DNA of 64,000 bases from Coniella vitis (GCA_011317545.1 WUJK01000011.1:821501-885500), one strand, 5' to 3'; positions 1 to 11,436 are shown, counted from the stretch's first letter. Numbers and translations are program-made. Notes: generated by a model from the letters alone, not told the origin.

Positions 1-1011
1 GACGAAAATGGTACATCCAGCGACTGGACTTTGAGCTGGTGGTGCCGCAGCCTTCAATAAACTTTCTATATTCACCGACATATAGCGAGCTGGACCCAGA
101 TTCCCAGTCGCGAGAAGGCGGCGCACAAGATGCAAAGAAGCATTTTCGGATGCGATTAATCCGACGATAACGTGACGTGACGGGTACTGTGTCTTCCAAG
201 GCTGATCTTCGGGCGGCGGGCGACACGGGAGCGCAAACGGGGGCAGAGGGCCTTCGGAAATTTCTGGCCGGTGTCCCGGGCAGAGGGCTGATTGTACTAG
301 TATTGTCACTTCCGCGACTTGTTCGTTCGAGCACGCTTTTGTACACTGCCAAAAGCACAGAACAGCCCAGGGAGACAAGGCCAACTGGTGAAGGAAGGCT
401 TCGATATCAGATGGTGACGAAGTGATACAGTCAAGCTCGGTGAAATCAGGCGACAGGGTCCAAAAGCCATGCTGAAGAAGGGTTGGTTGAAGGGTTGGTT
501 GAGTAAGCCAAAAGTAAAGCAAGTACTTCGCAGCGAGGTGGAAGGAACGTCAAGATAAAAGTGACCAGGGACCCGGTCTGGGACAACGTTGCAGCCATGC
601 TATGGTTCCAAACGGGCAAGAAGGCAGCGCCGGCGACGATCAGATGTCGCCAAGTACTCCTTGGGTACCCCAACTCGACGACTCAAAATGGAAAGCCACT
701 GCAGCATGCAATTTCCATTGCCATTGCCATTTTCGCCAAGCTCAAGCTCAAGCCCAAGGCCAGGTGCTCGCCCTCGCTCTCTCCGCAGTACGGTTACCGA
801 GAAGGAATAAATACCTGCATCTTCTTCCCCTTGTGCCGCCATGGCGAGACAACAGCACCACCAGCACCACCATCACCAACCTGGGCTTGCTAGTGCTTCC
901 ACTGGGCCACCAACAGCACCTGCCCCACCTACACCCCCTCTTGTCCACCACCACGGCCATCAACATCCCCTGCCTTGGCCTCCACGGCCGACACGCCCAC
1001 CGCACCCAGCC
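1..1011. other. Left-edge region, no supported gene
   Basis: No reading frame here resembles a known protein. The last 200 bases are pyrimidine-rich and contain an AATAAATA element near 808-815, about 200 bases before the beta-mannosidase start, which may serve as its TATA-like core promoter. A short tandem of GGTTGGTTGA lies near 480-502. The region is probably the promoter and 5' leader of the downstream gene. Confidence 0.5.
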
Positions 1012-3694
1012 ATGGCCCCCAAGCTCGTTGTCCCCATCGCCGACAACTGGCACTTCAAGCAGGCTGACCAGGATGATGCCTCCTTCCTGCCTGTCGCCCA
1101 GTTCCCGACCAATGTCCACTTGGACCTGCTGCACCATGGCCTGATTCCAGATCCCTTTATTGGGAAGAACGAGAATGATGTACAGTGGATAGGCGAGAAG
1201 ACATGGATCTACCGCACAGCATTTACTGCTCCCAGCGTGGACAGCACCAGCAAGGCCGTTCTCGCCTTTGACGGCCTCGACACCTTGGCCACGGTGCTAC
1301 TCAACGGCAAACAGATCCTCGTGTCGCACAACATGTTCACACCAGAGCGCGTCGACGTCACTCCTACACTCAAAGAGGGCAACAACGAGCTGCTCATCAC
1401 CTTTGACAGTGCTTACCTGCGCGGCTGGAAGGAGGTCGAAAAGCACCCTGCCCACAAATGGGGATGCTGGAACGGCGACAGCTCGAGACTCGCTGTGCGA
1501 AAAGCCCAGTACGAATTTGGATGGGATTGGGGCCCAGTTCTGAACACTTGCGGTCCCTGGAGACCTGTCAACTTGGAAATCTACGAGTCCCGTCTGGCCG
1601 ACCTCTACTTTCAGACCAGCATCGACGAGGACCTCAAGTCGGCAACCGTTGTAGCCCACGCCTCTATCGAAGGTCCTGCCGAAAGGGTAAGCTTCAAGGT
1701 GTCTCTGGGCGACCGGACCGTGGCTACAGAGACCATTACTGGCACGGGCAAAATTCAAGCAACTTTTCACATCTCCAGCCCTTCGTTGTGGTACCCCATT
1801 CGCTACGGCGAGCAGCCTTTATATACGGTCACTGCTACCTTGCTCAACGACGGCAATGACGATGAAATTGACACTTTGACCAAAAAGATTGGTTTGCGCC
1901 GGGCCGAGCTCATACAACGGTCTCTAGATGGAGAGCCAGGCACGTCCTTCTTCTTCCAAGTCAACAATATTCCAATCTACTGTGGCGGGTCGGATTGGAT
2001 CCCGGCAGACAACTTCTTGCCCCGAATTACGCGGCAAAAATACTACGACTGGGTCAAGCTGGTTGCAGATGGAAATCAGCTTATGATTCGCGTCTGGGGT
2101 GGTGGCATCTACGAAGACCAAGCATTCTACGATGCCTGCGACGAGTACGGCATCCTAGTCTGGCAAGACTTTATGTTTGGATGCGGCAATTATCCAGCCC
2201 ATCCGGAAATTCTCGATTCCATCCAGCGCGAGGCAGAGGAGAACGTCAAGTTGCTGCGCCATCACCCTAGCATCATCATTTGGGCGGGCAACAATGAAGA
2301 CTATCAGTACCAAGAGTCAGCAGGTCTTACGTACGACTACGAAAACAAGGATGCCGAGTCCTGGCTCAAGACGGACTTTCCTGCGCGGTATATATATGAG
2401 AAGCTTCTTGCTGATGTGTGTACCGAGCTCATCCCGGACACACACTACCACTTTGGCAGCCCTTGGGGTGGCGGCAAGCCTACCTCGGATCCAACTGTAG
2501 GGTACGTACTTCTTCAGCAATTCCCCTCGATCGCTAATGACAGAGTAATGGTCACAAGCAAAACTCTGCAGCAGCAGCTAATGCTAAAATAGTGACATCC
2601 ACCAATGGAACGTTTGGCATGGGTCTCAAGAAAAGTATCAAAACTTTGACAAACTTGTTGGTCGCTTCGTCTCGGAGTTTGGCATGGAGGCGTTCCCGCA
2701 CATCAAGACCATTGATGCCTATCTACCGCTCGGTAAAGATGATCCAGACCGCTACCCTCAGAGCAGCACCGTCGACTTCCACAACAAGGCCGAAGGCCAC
2801 GAGCGCCGCATTGCACTCTATCTTGTTGAAAACTTTCGTTACGCCCCTGACCCAATCGAGCAATTCGTGTACTGCACTCAACTCATGCAAGGCGAGTGCA
2901 TTGCTTCGGCTTACCGCTTATGGAAGCGTCAGTGGAAAGGCCCCGGAAAGGAGTACTGCGGTGGCACCCTTGTCTGGCAAATCAATGATTGCTGGCCAGT
3001 GACGAGCTGGTCCATTGTCGACTACTATCTACGGCCCAAACATGCCTACTATACCGTCAAGCGGGAAATGGCACCATTGAGCATTGGCATGACACGTCGC
3101 GAGCATCATCACCCGCGCGACAAGTACACGCGCGTCGACGTCGACATCAAGTCTGTCATTGAAGTCTGGGGCTCCAATCTCACCCTCGACGATATCGAGG
3201 TTGACTGCCACCTCAGAGCTTTTGACGTAGAGACGGGCGTACAAACCTACTCTACCACCGCGCAATCCAACGTCCTCCTCAAACAAAATCGCTCCACAGA
3301 GATACTTGCCACAGACGTCCCCGTTGGAGGTGATAACTCAGCCCAGGACCAGAAGACGCAGCATAACCTAGCAGCCCGCACAGTAGTCGCAGCATACCTT
3401 GTCTCCACCTCGACGGGTAAGCAACTCGCGCGCTACGTCAACTGGCCCGAGCCGCTCAAATATCTCCATCTGCAGAAACCAAAGCAGCTCCAAGCTGAGT
3501 TGAACGGCGACGCATCTGCCGTTCTTGTCAGTGCCGAAGTGCCCGTCAAGGGGCTTGCGCTCGAGTGCGATGATGATGGCGTCTCCTTTGAGGATAACCT
3601 GGTGGATCTTGTGCCTGGTGAGACGGTGAGTATTGGTGTAAAGGGGGCCAACAAGGAGACGGTGATTACCACGCGGTATTTGGGCATGGTCTGA
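1012..3694 (+). CDS. mndB: GH2 beta-mannosidase, intracellular (MndB-like)
   Basis: Predicted exo-beta-mannosidase that removes mannose from the non-reducing ends of manno-oligosaccharides released from mannan or N-glycans. Exons are 1012-2501 and 2593-3694; the 91-nt intron starts GTACGT and ends AAATAG, giving 863 aa, the usual family length. The GH2 sandwich, immunoglobulin-like and TIM-barrel parts follow in order. The acid/base is seen in WAGNNE (Glu about 429) and the nucleophile in SEFGMEAF (Glu about 525). No signal peptide is visible, which fits the cytoplasmic B type rather than the secreted A type. The start is the ATG of MAPKLVV; an open frame continues upstream to another ATG at 841, but it encodes only His/Pro-rich low-complexity sequence. 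Family assignment is strong; the B-type symbol is an inference. Confidence 0.93.
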
Positions 3695-4074
3695 GCGCGT
3701 TGGGCTTTACCTTCTCCTCTTAATGGGCGCGGTGTAAAGGACAGACACAAAAAAGAATCTTGTTTTGCATGATGGCACATGAACAAATATTCAACAAAAG
3801 CAGCAAGCAACGAAGACAACACCCATTGCAGTTACTATACTTTCGTTTGATGCTATCAAAGGAAAAGCTCTAATTTTGTGCTCCATCCCAGTAAAGTGCC
3901 TTTTGAGCGTCATTCAACTGCCGACTCCTTGAGCAATAATCGCAAACACAAACAAGAGGGGGTGATTCTGAAAGTCGCTTGAATGAGGAGCATCAATAAT
4001 TTACAAGGTCCTCTTGGCAACCCATGCGCTTGAAGCTAATAGAGCAAAACACCTGTACACCTGTACACCGTAAC
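3695..4074. other. Intergenic, convergent 3' regions
   Basis: This is a short spacer between the converging beta-mannosidase and MFS genes. It is A-rich and should contain both 3' UTRs. I see no gene or repeat in it. Confidence 0.6.
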
Positions 4075-5952
4075 CTACGAGCTCATGCGATGACTATCTG
4101 CCTCCTCGTCGGCCTCTTTCTCGCCGTCTTCTGGAAGCGGAGGACACTTTAGCACGCAGGTCATGGTCCCAGCTAGGAAAGCCATGATACACGCGAACCC
4201 CCAGACCCAGCGCAGAGCGCACACAACCAGACTGGTCACTTCGCTGTCTGGAGGCAGGTCTTTGATTACGCGCATCAGGCTCTGTGGCGTGATGGTCGCG
4301 CCCTGCTTCCATTCGTTGTGACTATTGCGAGACTCTTGTGCGGCGATCTCGCTGGAGAATTTGTTGGTGAAGATGGCCAAGCCTATCGAGATTCCCACAC
4401 ACTGTCCTGCAGTGTAAAGCAACGACCTGAAGGCGATGGCATGACTGTGCCATTTCTTGTCTGTCGAGGCAAGGATGGTATTGATCATGGCGGGAAGGTA
4501 GATGCCACATCCAGCTGCGGTGATCATGCAAATGAGGATCAGAGCATATACTGGCGTAGACTCGGACATGAAGTACATCAGCCCAAGGCCAAGAATACTG
4601 CAGACCGTGCCTGTAATCGTCGCCCATCGGATGCGGCCCCAAGCTCTGATGACGAGTCCGGTCGCGGCTGCCGAGACGCTCAGTGTCAGAGTCACCGATA
4701 GAAGCATCACTCCGACCTTGACAGTGCAGAGGTGTCGCACACCTTCCCAAAATAGCACAAGATTGTAGAATACCATGCTCAGCAGCATTCCGCTCACGAA
4801 AGACCCCATGAAGGCAACGTTCGTGATGGCACGCCTAAAGACCTCGCGAGGAAAGGTCGGGTTCTTTGCAATGTGGCGTTGGTGGGCGACCAGGATGACG
4901 AGGCTGACGATACTGACGACGAGGCAGCTAATGACTGGCGCAGAGTTCCATGGCTTCACCGTGCCCCCAATATTGATGGGAACGAGAGTAGCGATCGAGT
5001 ATATGAGGAAAAGACCCATTCCTATCCAGTCGCAGTTCTTTAGAACGACCACAGGCTTGATATTTCGGGCCCGCCATTTCGGAAGCAGGATTGCGAGAGC
5101 GACAAATAAGATGCTGGAGAAGACTAATTCCATCCAGAAGATCGAGCGCTACGCAGGTAAGCCGTCAGCATTGCTGTCACGGGTCAAGTGCTCCAGCCGA
5201 GTGGACTGATACTAACCCAAGTGAATTTCTCGAATAAGACAGCCGCAAATAGGGGTCCGCATATGCTTCCCAAAGCACCGAAAGCAGTTGCAACCGCCGA
5301 ACACGCTGCTCTCTTCCGTAGCGGCAAAATGTCGACAATGACTATGGAAGACATTGTGAGCATGCCAGCAGCCCCCATGCCTTGTATGACGCGGAATCCA
5401 GCCAGTTGTCGAGTACAGCTGCTCATAGAAGCAGCAAGGGCTCCGGTCGTATACAGAGCTATGCCAGATAAATACGCATATTTGCGGCCCATTGCATGGG
5501 ACAGGTGGGAGAAGAGGGGCTGGAAGACTGTCTGTGCTAGCAGATAGCCTATGGCCACAGTGTAAACGAGGACTTGGCTAGCGGTAAGGTCCTTTGCAAT
5601 TTTCTATTCACAGTAGAGTCAACAAACCAGGCGTGCTCGATGCCGAGGAGAAGGAGGAGGAGGAGGAGGAGGGGCTTCTTACCAGAAGACTGACGGCCAC
5701 AGCAGCAATGTCAAGTTGAAGCAGGAACTGCAACAGGCACGAACATGCGAACAGACACCACTTTCGCCATCTTTCCAGCCCCGAGAGGTCCTCTCGATCA
5801 TTTGCTAATGACTGCACAGCCGTACTAGACGCAGTCAAAAGCTCATTCCTAGGCAACCCGGCGATTCTGGAGCAGACATAGGCGGCCCCAGAGGAGTTGG
5901 CACCTTCAGCATCTGGCAAGGGCACAGCACCTCGGGAAAATATGGACCTCAT
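4075..5952 (-). CDS. MFS multidrug-type exporter (DHA family)
   Basis: Plasma-membrane proton antiporter of the major facilitator superfamily. Coding exons (reverse strand) are 5952-5683, 5603-5217 and 5148-4075, joined in phase 0 across introns of 79 and 68 nt, giving 576 aa. The first exon ends in the first membrane helix (LLQLDIAAVAVSLL). The second holds the DHA-type signatures FRVIQGMGAAG and ALGSICGP and ends at FTW; the third opens RSIFW, recreating the usual W-R-x-I-F-W junction. Length and helix count fit the 14-helix DHA2 group, which exports drugs, siderophores or fungal metabolites. The first intron contains a GGA/TCC repeat. A P450, an O-methyltransferase and a broken peroxidase lie a few kb away, so metabolite export is a reasonable guess; the substrate is unknown. 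Confidence 0.87.
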
Positions 5953-7658
5953 ATTGCAGCACCTTGTCGGGTTCGTGCTCGAGTAGCTGCCCGCCAGCGT
6001 ATGTTTGAGTCTGTAATTATATAGGAAGCAGCTGGAACATTGTTTTTTTCGACCAGCTAACAAGATGCGGACGGCGGGGACTGTTGGTATCATGAAGTGG
6101 GATATTTGTATCGGACTCTGGAGCAAAAGGCCCTGGAGGATCTCCTGCTGACACCGAGTTCAAGATGTTGTCTAGGGCAACTGCGAGTTGGGAAGTCAGC
6201 AAAGCGAGGCACAAATATGGCAACGAGCTGTCAGTCGTCATCCAGTCTCTCCTAGTTCAGGGCTTACATTCAAACGAGCTGGTCTGGCCGTCGCGGAGAT
6301 TCCGAGAGAGAGAAACTGTGTGTATGTGTATATGTGTTTGAAAGAGAATAATGACGGGTTGCAGGCAGCTCTGGACAGGTGGTCCTTTGATTTTAAACCA
6401 GACGGAACTTCGAGTCCTTGAGGTCACTCGGTCCCAACACAGAAGTTTGGCTGTCACGAGAGTAGCGTGGCAGACCAGCGTTTCCTTGCATGTAACGGGA
6501 CAGCAAAATAACGCGGATTCCAATAGCGGAATCTGTAGCACTTTGGAGTCCGCGTTTTTCTGTTGACAACCGGCGGGGGTACCTAGCTGCTACGATATGT
6601 GGTCATCAACCTCGTCCTCGTGAAGCAGTCATCGCCTCGCCCGTACCTTCACATGAAAGGGGCAGCCTCTAACCCAGCCACAATCGCGCATCTGCAGTCG
6701 TTCCTGGGTTAAGTTGGAGAGCGCTAGAGCTTATATATATCCCGTTCGAGACCTAGTGCTGCTAGCTTGGGCGGTGGAAGCGAAGTCTTGCTGCATCCAG
6801 CTTGAGCAAAGCCTGTCAGGGCCGTCGCCTTCGGAAGCATGTCACGAAGTTCCTGATTAGTCCTCGCGCCACTTGGAGATCGCCGGCCTAGCAGCTTGGA
6901 AGCCCTGGTCTCCAGCTGTGCGATCGGTTAGGCACGTACTCGATGCGGCCGCGTCGAGAGAGGCCACTGGCAAGGAGCCGTGCGAAGTTCCGTGGGTGTC
7001 CTAGCCTAGCAACGGCATAAGTAACGACACCTAGTCTTTTCTCAGAGGTGTACTATTTAGTCGATGGAATGCACTTGCCCGAGAACGTAGCTGTAACTTC
7101 CGCTTGACGTGTCAGTCCTAACCAGGGGCGGACAAAGTGTTCGCCATGCTGAAGATGCCTGGGTATTTAACCAAGCAGTTGTGGAGATTTGGGTATACAT
7201 AGTAGCTGGGTCTTGGAGTCCTTGACCATTTTCCACCTTGTCACCCTCGTCAACCAAGTTGCTCTCACTCTTTGGCCGCGCAAAGTCACTCGTTGAACCA
7301 TTATATGTTTGAATATTTCGGAATCATTTGGAACAAACCACGGCAACGTTGCACTGCTCTGCCTCGATTGCCGCATAACCATCCCGCATCTTGTAGATCT
7401 CTTCTACTTTGTAAGTGCCGGCCCTCCAGAGGTGAATCTGAGCTACTTGTCCATCGTGGCCATGTCCTGAAGGTTCTCCCGTCTCTCAACCTTTGCAGAT
7501 TGCACCAATGTTTGCGTGAAGCTGACACTGCGTTGTCGTCGTGAATTACAGCCTATCCCTACCCCGCCCGCTTCCACCTTCCTTGAACGTCAAGTTCGTC
7601 GACTGAGATTCCCAGGCTTCTTTCTATTCGACATCGTACCCGATACCCGTACGCCATC
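5953..7658. other. Intergenic region with degenerate MITE
   Basis: This spacer separates the divergent MFS and TLC-like genes and should hold both promoters. It contains an 81-bp degenerate fold-back element (listed separately), one TACATAGTA motif at 7196 and a TATATATA stretch near 6732. No convincing coding region was found; the short ORFs have no family motif. Confidence 0.5.
6493..6573 (-). mobile_element. Degenerate MITE-like element, copy A
   Basis: An 81-bp segment that aligns without gaps to the reverse complement of the intact element at 43537-43617. I count 63 of 81 positions identical. The central part CCAATAGCGGAAT and the block ACTTTGGAGTC are shared exactly. One terminal repeat is recognisable (GTTGACAACC) while the other has decayed, and no target-site duplication is left. 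It has no coding capacity, so it is a non-autonomous relic. Confidence 0.65.
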
Positions 7659-9077
7659 ATGGATCAACTCTCTCGCTTCCTGGTCGCAACGGCCATCAGC
7701 AATCAGCACCTGCTGATGGTATCAGCGCTCAGCGTAGTGGGCTGGGGCCTTGTTTGGCAGGCACTACGACTCTGCCAACCAGCCTGGTTCCGACAACTAC
7801 GTGGCGAACCAGTCAAGAGGAGATTTCTGGTTGGGCTCCTTGCAGGTCTATTTTTCAAGTTCTTCACCATTCCGTCGTGCGCTCTTGCCGCGTGGGCGAC
7901 ACCGCCGCAGGACGACATTGCCGGCATCCGTCCTCCCATGAACACCTACCAACAAACCTGCTGGGGTCTGCGAGGTACTGTCACCTTCCTCGAGCTGCTT
8001 CACTTCTTGAGCCATTCGGAGCTTGCAGGGCACCATACTCTTGTCCTCGTGGCCATGGCTGTTATTGGCAGCTACAATGTGTCTCACAGGTTTTTTGATC
8101 TGACACTGAGCGCTCTTGTTTCTGAGATACCCAACAGCTGTTGGATGCTTCTCAGAGGCCTCGGCATGCTGGATGCCCATCCTGTCCTTGGTCAGGTCTT
8201 TTCACTTGCCATTGTGGTGACCTGTTTTCTTTTCCGCATTCCAGGGGTCTTCATCGCGATAGCCATGACACCGGCTTCTGGACTGCATGGGTGGCCGGCC
8301 GGGGTTGCCATAATAGCTCTGTTGTTCTACCTGGTATACGTGATGAGCATTATATGGCGGAAACTCAAAAAATGCAGGGTCTTGGAGGTCGAGCAAGATG
8401 GGCGCTTCAGCCTTCGCCTCCACAACCGACTCAACTTATCCTCATCGACCCTCTTGGCTGGAGCTGTGCCACTGTGCGCTCAGGTCCTTGCCATATCCCT
8501 ATACAGCTTCTTGAAGACGCGGGCCACCGTGGCTACAACCTCAGAACTCCAGCACATCATGAGAGACTCAGTACTAGCCCTCTCTCCAGGCTTAGTGGTT
8601 GCACATTGGACCGTTTCCCAAATCCCGCGAGTCTACAACAGCCAATGGGCACTCGGCGTCCGTCTATTGTCGGGCACAGCCACTGCAATTGCATGCCTAG
8701 AGTCGTCACTCTCGAACAACACGGAGGTGCATTTGGAACTGCTGGCATCATGTGCCTTTCTAAGTGCCTTGATTACCACGACTGTATGTGTCTTTGCAGG
8801 GGCATGCAAGGCATCGGATTTGAAATTGCTTGGCCGCTGGGTGTTTGTTGGATGGGTATCGCTGATTGTTCTCTGTTCAGTCAGTGGGAAAACGCCAGCT
8901 GCACAAAACCAGGCCAGAAGGCCTGCCGAGATTATATTGGACCAGCCAGCAATCTGCGGCTTGATTTTGACGTGGCAGTTTTGGACGTGTTGCGCGGCGT
9001 CCATCCTGCTCTCTCTTGTGAGCGCGCACATCTTGCAACCTCGATGTACCAGACGCACACTGCCAGACAAGGTGTAG
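7659..9077 (+). CDS. Multi-pass TLC-like membrane protein
   Basis: Intronless 472-aa integral membrane protein with roughly ten or more hydrophobic helices. Residues about 50-250 look like a TLC (TRAM/LAG1/CLN8) domain: FKFFTIPS, then a His-containing helix (LLHFLSHSELAGHH), then VSHRFFDLTLSALVSEIPN, an arginine-flanked loop and a closing helix followed by a Lys/Arg cluster (WRKLKKC). TLC proteins act in the ER or other endomembranes in lipid or ceramide metabolism or lipid sensing. The C-terminal half adds further helices not typical of a minimal TLC protein. No catalytic function can be assigned. The TLC call rests on pattern recognition and is moderate; that this is a real membrane protein gene is more secure. 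Confidence 0.6.
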   Translation: MDQLSRFLVATAISNQHLLMVSALSVVGWGLVWQALRLCQPAWFRQLRGEPVKRRFLVGLLAGLFFKFFTIPSCALAAWATPPQDDIAGIRPPMNTYQQTCWGLRGTVTFLELLHFLSHSELAGHHTLVLVAMAVIGSYNVSHRFFDLTLSALVSEIPNSCWMLLRGLGMLDAHPVLGQVFSLAIVVTCFLFRIPGVFIAIAMTPASGLHGWPAGVAIIALLFYLVYVMSIIWRKLKKCRVLEVEQDGRFSLRLHNRLNLSSSTLLAGAVPLCAQVLAISLYSFLKTRATVATTSELQHIMRDSVLALSPGLVVAHWTVSQIPRVYNSQWALGVRLLSGTATAIACLESSLSNNTEVHLELLASCAFLSALITTTVCVFAGACKASDLKLLGRWVFVGWVSLIVLCSVSGKTPAAQNQARRPAEIILDQPAICGLILTWQFWTCCAASILLSLVSAHILQPRCTRRTLPDKV

Positions 9078-9839
9078 GAGCAGGACAAGTGCTGGCACTT
9101 GGCGGGCGCTGATCTCGAGACAGCGTTGGATGAGGGATGAGGGATGCCGGCCATGATGTCGTGGCCTGTTGGTTTCCGATTATACCCAACGTTCCCAAGT
9201 CCTTTGGTTGCAGCCTGGACGGGGGGGGGGACTTGTTTTATAGACATAGCGTAGGAAATCCATCTTGCCATTTGCGGATAGCGTGCTTCGACACTGGGAG
9301 CAGCAACTCCTTGCAGTGGCTGAAAGGAGCCAAATTCTGGGTGCTGACCTTGTCTCCGTATGATGCTTTCTCGCTCCTTCGTGCCTGCGAACTCATTGAG
9401 ACATATGTGCGCTGGCCTCTCAAAGGAAAGGGCATATGTTAAAAAGTGAAGCCACGAGGGCTTCCCTTGGCTGTGTCGGTACTTGCCGCACGAAACCATG
9501 CGCAATCAAATGTCCAGCACGTCCAGCTCGGACATGGCAGGTGCCACCTGCCTGGAGTTCCATGCTACAGCAAGTGCCTTCTCAAGTACATCCCGTTACG
9601 GTTTGTTTTCCCAGCCATGTTTGTCTGTTGTCCGCCATCCGTCTCGCATCTCTCGACAACGCGGACAGCTTGGACTGCCGCCAGCATTCTTGTCCTCCCT
9701 TGTGCGCTCCACCTCACCACAGCTGTCATATCTTTCAGCAAGCATCCCTTCTGCAACACAATATACCTCTTTGGAGTCTGTTTATCTTTCATTGTTTTCC
9801 ATCGCCTTCGTTTCGAGAACCGCCATCATCCTCGCCACG
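9078..9839. other. Intergenic region
   Basis: This spacer holds the 3' region of the TLC-like gene and the promoter and leader of the peroxidase gene. It contains a run of ten G at 9221-9230 and a TATA-like ACAATATACC near 9759. Overlapping ORFs in this stretch show no family resemblance. Confidence 0.5.
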
Positions 9840-10999
9840 ATGCTTGGCCAATCCAAGCTCACGTCCCTTGTGGCTGCAGCTCTTGTGGTCGGCGGAGCAC
9901 TGGCCCAGTATGACCTTCCACGCAAGGAAGCACGCTGCGACGACAGTGTTTGGCCAGAAATTGGCGAGTATCTCAAGGAGTGCTTCATCGACGAGGAGGG
10001 CGGGTGCACACAACTCGCCGCTCAGGCTGTGCGGCTGCCTTTCCACGATTGCTTCCCCGATGGTGGCTGTGATGGCTCCATCATTCTGACGGATGAGTGC
10101 ACCTCGCGTTCAGAGAACCAGCAGATGGTTCCCCTTTGCCATCTGTTGTACGAGATCTATTACAACAAGCACGTCGGTGCTGCGGACTTGATCAATTTTG
10201 CTGCCTGTGAGTCTCTCCTTGTGCTTGTCGCGGCCTTTGATTTCGCCGGGAACAAACAAGCTGATGGCCTTGAGCCTAGCCATCGCCAACAAGGCGTGTC
10301 CCTGGGGACCCTTCATTCCTTTCTACGTTGGCAGACGCGACAATCGATACCCAGGCCCTCCTGATCAGCTCCCCTCTGCCAGAACTAGTGCCAAAGACCT
10401 CCTCGACATTTTTGGCAGGAAAGGCTTCTCGCCTGTAGACCTTGTCGCCCTGCTCGGCGCGCACAGCGTTGGCGGAAACTTGTCGAGGGTGCCATTTGAC
10501 CACACGCCAGACAAGATGGACAGTCCACAGTACTATTCAGAGGTCTTGCTTGGCGAAGCGCCTACCATTCTGCCGAGTGACAAGTTTGTGGCCCTGGACC
10601 CCGCGACGACAGATATTTGGCAGTTGTATGCCCGCGACCAGTAGGCCTGGGACGAAGCCTACATAAATGGGTACGTGCCGTGCTCCCTCTCCTGACCTTG
10701 TTCTGAAACACTGCATCACTCTTTCGACTTTTTGTCGTAAGAAGCATATGCTACATGGCTACGGGGCTCCTGATACTGATGTCGACCTCGATGACAGCAT
10801 GGTAAAGTTGATCATCCTTGGCAACAAGGTACATGAAATGCTGGACTGTTCGCACTTTGTTCACGAGGCATTCGAATATGAGGAAGACTATGGAAGCGAT
10901 GAATACCACCATCAAGATGGGTACAGCTACGAGTGGGACAGCCAGATCCAGGGGGGTGACCCCTATTACAATGATGACCAAAGCTCAACACCTTCCTAA
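9840..10999 (+). pseudogene. Secreted class II-like heme peroxidase, disrupted
   Basis: Resembles fungal secreted heme peroxidases, which use H2O2 to oxidise phenolic or lignin-like substrates. The first exon (9840-10206) encodes a signal peptide (MLGQSKLTSLVAAALVVGG) and the distal heme pocket RLPFHDC (Arg about 64, His about 68). After a 73-nt GTGAGT..CTAG intron, the second exon (from 10280) carries the proximal-His motif LLGAHSVGG (His about 183). Translation then meets TAG at 10642-10644, while family-like sequence (AWDEAYING) continues in the same frame. A third coding block (10742-10999; MLHGYGAPDTD, LDCSHFVHEAFEY) also follows, but the strong GTACGT donor at 10671 does not join it in phase; only a weak GTGCCG donor at 10675 would. 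As read, the product is 243 aa and lacks its C-terminal part. Pseudogene, stop readthrough or a sequence error all remain possible. Confidence 0.75.
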
Positions 11000-11292
11000 A
11001 GAACCGGGCTTGCTGCAGCAAGATGTTGCACCAGCAACTATTTTGTAATGGTGGTGAAGTAGCGGAGATTGCAGATTGGAGGACGGTGACGGATCACCAG
11101 ACACAAGCACACCTTATAACCTAGAGTTTTGACAGCTTGATATTCAGTATCATCATTCCACAAAGGTTTACTCTGAGTAGCTGGGCGTTTCGAGTGTGTG
11201 ATCGTGCCCAAGTGTGTGCAAATGCTCAAAGTTGTGGTAGTCACTGCAGTGATGTCTATTATATGTGGAACACAATGCGAGGCATAACCGCC

Positions 11293-11432
11293 GCCTCTAT
11301 AGCGTAGTGGTAGCGCGCAGCACGTTCGTCTTATCCTTCTCCTTCCACCTTGGTCTAGAAAGAGTCTAACCCCAACTGCAGTTGTATGATTCCGAGATGC
11401 TGAGGTCCCTAGTTCGATCCTGGGTGGAGGCA
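11293..11432 (+). tRNA. tRNA-like gene with long insertion in the anticodon loop
   Basis: The ends form a tRNA cloverleaf. The acceptor stem GCCTCTA pairs with TGGAGGC and is followed by discriminator A. The D arm (A box TAGCGTAGTGG) closes with GCG/CGC. The T arm CCTAG-TTCGATC-CTGGG pairs fully and contains the B box. CAGCA and TGCTG can pair as the anticodon stem with a five-base variable loop (AGGTC). About 75 bases separate these halves, far more than a loop, so an intron is likely. However, the bases after CAGCA are CGTTCGT, which do not place U at position 33, so I cannot read an anticodon with confidence; TCG (Arg) or CGT (Thr) would need a bulged stem. A T7 terminator follows. It could be a real intron-containing tRNA or a tRNA relic. 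Confidence 0.6.
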
Positions 11433-11436
11433 TGCG

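Noticed and set aside
841..1011. N-terminal extension of the beta-mannosidase from the ATG at 841
   Set aside because: The extension is His/Pro-rich low complexity with no signal peptide, while family proteins begin near MAPKLVV.
10641..10741. Use of GTAGGC at 10641 as a splice donor to remove the stop codon in the peroxidase
   Set aside because: It leaves two bases of a codon while the only acceptors (10741, 10744) restart in phase 0, and it would delete the conserved-looking AWDEAYING segment.
11038..11433. 131-codon reverse-strand ORF across the tRNA-like gene
   Set aside because: It is an accidental frame over the tRNA-like sequence with no family resemblance.
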